Part shown: piece by piece, positions 7,001 to 8,175 of the stretch | Numbering within the stretch: position 1 is the stretch's first letter | How the letters are laid out: each line of letters starts with the position of its first letter | From: JAICLL01 sp035252155 | GTDB taxonomy: Bacteria > Planctomycetota > Planctomycetia > Pirellulales > JAICIG01 | Direction: 5' to 3' | NCBI GenBank assembly: GCA_035252155.1 | Contig: DATFDL010000538.1 | Span: forward strand, 1-8,175 | DNA length: 8,175 bases | Translations under genes and position numbers: made by a program | The notes under the pieces: generated by a model | The model's input: the letters and a program-made list of their open reading frames with translations, nothing else | Databases searched by the model: none | What the model was told of the DNA's origin: nothing

Positions 7001-7037
7001 GGGCCGCGGCGAAGTCGCACAGACCTTGCCGCGGCCC
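7001..7037 (+). terminator. Strong GC hairpin followed by a T-rich tract on the plus strand
   Basis: GGGCCGCGGC (7001-7010) pairs exactly with GCCGCGGCCC (7028-7037) around a 17-base loop, followed by TTCTTTT at 7038-7044. In form it is an intrinsic terminator reading on the plus strand, yet no plus-strand gene precedes it. Read on the minus strand (as part of the rsmA downstream RNA) the hairpin is followed by AACAAAAATC, not a T-tract. Confidence 0.4.
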
Positions 7038-7049
7038 TTCTTTTCGGCA

Positions 7050-7158
7050 GGCAAAAAAATTGAGGAAAAAATGAGAGCAGAGAAGGAATAATGAGGCAAC
7101 CGACAACGTAGGTTAATCCCTCTCTTGAATCCCATTTTTTGCCCCCAATCTTTTTGCC
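7050..7158. repeat. Imperfect A-rich inverted repeat downstream of rsmA (GGCAAAAA family)
   Basis: Left arm 7050-7075 (plus strand, starting GGCAAAAAAATTGAGG) and right arm 7131-7158 (minus strand, starting GGCAAAAAGATTGGGG) agree at about 23 of 28 aligned positions. The right arm has two units of about 15 bases starting GGCAAAAA; the left arm keeps one full unit and a degenerate second. Smaller arms GAGGCAACC (7093-7101) and GGTTAATCCCTC (7111-7122) sit inside. The right arm ends 4 bases from the rsmA stop. In the rsmA RNA the second arm becomes U-rich, so it may act as a 3' hairpin or terminator. Confidence 0.6.
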
Positions 7159-7161
7159 TTC

Positions 7162-8064
7162 TCAGACCGCTAGCCTCGCCCGGATTGCCTCGCACAGCCG
7201 CAGCATCGTGGGCACGTCGAGTTGTTCGGCGCGGATCGTCTCGCCGAAGCGCAGCTCGGCCATCAAAGCGTCGACCTGCGGTTTGTCGAGACGGCCCTTG
7301 TAGCCGCTCAGGATCACGCTGCGCAGGAACTTGCGGCGGTGAAAAAACATCGACCGAGAGAAGGTGTGGAAAAAATCCAAATCGGGGATGCGATCGCGCC
7401 AATCGCGCCTTAGGCGGAGCTGAACGATCGCCGAAGTGACTTTTGGCCGCGGCCAAAACACCGAAGGCGGCAAGATGCGCACGATCTCCGCCTCGCACTG
7501 CGATTGCACCCAGACGCTCAACGCCCCGTAGTCTTTGCTGTTCGGCCGCGCGACGATCCGATCGGCCAGCTCTTTTTGAATGGTGATCGTCATCGTCTCC
7601 GGCGGCATGTCACACGCCAGCAGGTTTGAGATGACCGGCGTCGCCACGTTGTACGGCAGATTGGCCGCGAGCTTGAAACGGCGTTCGGGCGATGCCGCCA
7701 GCCGCTCGCGCACCGCCGCCAGCACGCTGGGGTTCAGATGATTCTTGTTCCGCAAGGCGTCTTGATTCAACAGCAGCACGTTCTCGAAGTCGATCAGCTC
7801 TTCCGAGGCCAATTGGTGCATCCGCGGGTCGAGCTCGACGGTCACGACTTCGGCCGCGACCCCGGCCAACAAGGCCGTGAGCGAGCCGGTGCCCGTGCCC
7901 ACTTCGAGCACCACGTCGCGCCGCTCGATCTGCGCGGTCTCAAAGAGCAGCTCCAGCAGGTTGAGATCGATCAGAAAGTTCTGGCCATGCTTGGTCCGCG
8001 GCTCGATGCCGACCTGCGCGAAACGGCGAATCAAGAACGACTGCGTTTGTCGGGCGGAAGGCAT
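7162..8064 (-). CDS. rsmA: 16S rRNA (adenine1518-N6/adenine1519-N6)-dimethyltransferase RsmA (KsgA)
   Basis: 300 residues from the ATG at 8064, close to the family's usual 270-290. It dimethylates two adjacent adenines in the helix 45 loop of 16S rRNA using S-adenosylmethionine, late in small-subunit assembly in the cytoplasm. The family N-terminus TKHGQNFLIDLNLLELL (24-40) is present. The SAM site is complete: EVGTGTGSLTALLA (54-67), the acidic end of strand 2 in VTVELDPRM (74-82), NQDAL (100-104), and the catalytic NLPYNVATPVISNLL (135-149). IQKELADRIVA (162-172), YGALSVWVQ (179-187) and PPSVFWPRPKVTSAIVQL (199-216) follow, then the C-terminal rRNA-binding domain with RRKFLRSVI (243-251). 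The frame is open upstream to a TTG at 8154, but those 30 codons are encoded over an A-rich repeat and are not family-like, so the ATG is preferred. No clear Shine-Dalgarno. Confidence 0.97.
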   Translation of the reverse strand: MPSARQTQSFLIRRFAQVGIEPRTKHGQNFLIDLNLLELLFETAQIERRDVVLEVGTGTGSLTALLAGVAAEVVTVELDPRMHQLASEELIDFENVLLLNQDALRNKNHLNPSVLAAVRERLAASPERRFKLAANLPYNVATPVISNLLACDMPPETMTITIQKELADRIVARPNSKDYGALSVWVQSQCEAEIVRILPPSVFWPRPKVTSAIVQLRLRRDWRDRIPDLDFFHTFSRSMFFHRRKFLRSVILSGYKGRLDKPQVDALMAELRFGETIRAEQLDVPTMLRLCEAIRARLAV

Positions 8065-8074
8065 GCGGGAATCG

Positions 8075-8105
8075 AAGGCAAAAAGATCGAGGGCAAAAAA
8101 ATGAG
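8075..8105 (+). repeat. A-rich tandem repeat upstream of rsmA (GGCAAAAA family)
   Basis: Two units with a 15-base period: GGCAAAAAGATCGAG (from 8077) and GGCAAAAAAATGAG (from 8092). They match the copies downstream of rsmA at 7050-7075 and 7131-7158, so the gene is bracketed by the same repeat. The repeat ends 10 bases before the rsmA ATG, and on the coding strand forms a U-rich leader. Confidence 0.65.
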
Positions 8106-8175
8106 ATTGAAAGGGGACGGTGGAAGTCGTTTCACTCGTCCCCACACGCGTCAAGTTAAGCTGATTCTGCCCAAA

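Larger units (their letters stand above)
6534..7161. other. 628-base intergenic region between rsmA and the glycan gene block
   Basis: No reading frame here looks like protein. The longest candidates (plus 6544-7074; minus 7135-6824) have irregular composition, many Cys/Arg/Gln and no GC bias at third positions. The region holds an A-rich inverted repeat beside rsmA (7050-7158), a GC hairpin (7001-7037), a 12-bp palindrome (6921-6932) and three CGGGCCAA boxes (6590-6686). It probably contains the 3' end of the rsmA transcript and the promoter/leader of the ligase-like gene; no promoter could be placed with confidence. Confidence 0.7.

Noticed and set aside
6544..7074. Plus-strand 176-codon frame in the intergenic gap
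   Set aside because: Composition is irregular with many Arg, Gln and Cys and no recognisable domain; it crosses the GC hairpin.
6824..7135. Possible small minus-strand gene downstream of rsmA starting at the ATG at 7135 (103 codons)
   Set aside because: Codon use lacks the GC-rich third positions of its neighbours, there is no Shine-Dalgarno or family motif, and it runs through the repeat arms.
41..8105. CRISPR array or transposon with target-site duplications
   Set aside because: The repeats are few, unequal and lack regular unique spacers, and no transposase or integrase gene is present in the window.
8065..8154. N-terminal extension of RsmA to a TTG at 8154
   Set aside because: The 30 extra residues are encoded by the A-rich repeat and precede the usual family N-terminus; the ATG at 8064 gives a normal length.
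8149..8154. TTGACG on the minus strand as a -35 box for rsmA
   Set aside because: No acceptable -10 sequence lies 16-18 bases downstream, so a promoter cannot be supported.

Overview
The window is GC-rich bacterial DNA, and every gene I can support lies on the minus strand. The gene style suggests a planctomycete (Planctomycetota, perhaps Pirellulales): high GC, few Shine-Dalgarno sequences, large multi-membrane glycosyltransferases, and short A-rich and palindromic repeats between and inside genes. That assignment is an inference from style, not a database result.

In transcription order (right to left) the window begins with rsmA/ksgA (8064-7162), the 16S rRNA dimethyladenosine transferase, with all its signature motifs. 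A gap of about 630 bases follows (7161-6534). It holds no convincing gene, but it contains several inverted repeats and a set of regularly spaced CGGGCCAA boxes.

Next comes a compact block of five membrane-protein genes, all oriented the same way: an O-antigen ligase/polymerase-like protein (6533-5142); an acyltransferase-3 family protein (5145-4126), joined to it by an ATGA stop/start overlap; a GT39/ArnT-like glycosyltransferase (3956-2172); a GT87 (DUF2029-type) glycosyltransferase (2182-785), overlapping the previous gene by 11 bases; and a second GT39-like glycosyltransferase (765 to beyond position 1), cut by the left edge. The last gene has no stop codon in the window. It is supported by clean translation, a DE motif after the first membrane segment, and the only strong Shine-Dalgarno sequence seen here.

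The block looks like an envelope-glycan locus. Three GT-C-fold enzymes of at least two families would add sugars from polyprenyl-phosphate donors on the outer face of the membrane. An acyltransferase would decorate the glycan, and a Wzy/WaaL-like enzyme would polymerise or transfer it. No flippase and no cytosolic GT-A/GT-B enzyme is visible, so the pathway is incomplete here and its product is unknown.

The most unusual content is the repeats. A perfect 20-bp inverted repeat lies inside the coding region of the left-edge glycosyltransferase. An imperfect palindrome lies inside the GT39 gene. A perfect 18-bp inverted repeat carries the start codon of that same GT39 gene. Copies of an A-rich repeat built on GGCAAAAA flank rsmA on both sides. 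Together they look like small palindromic or tandem elements that settle in gene ends, starts and soluble loops.
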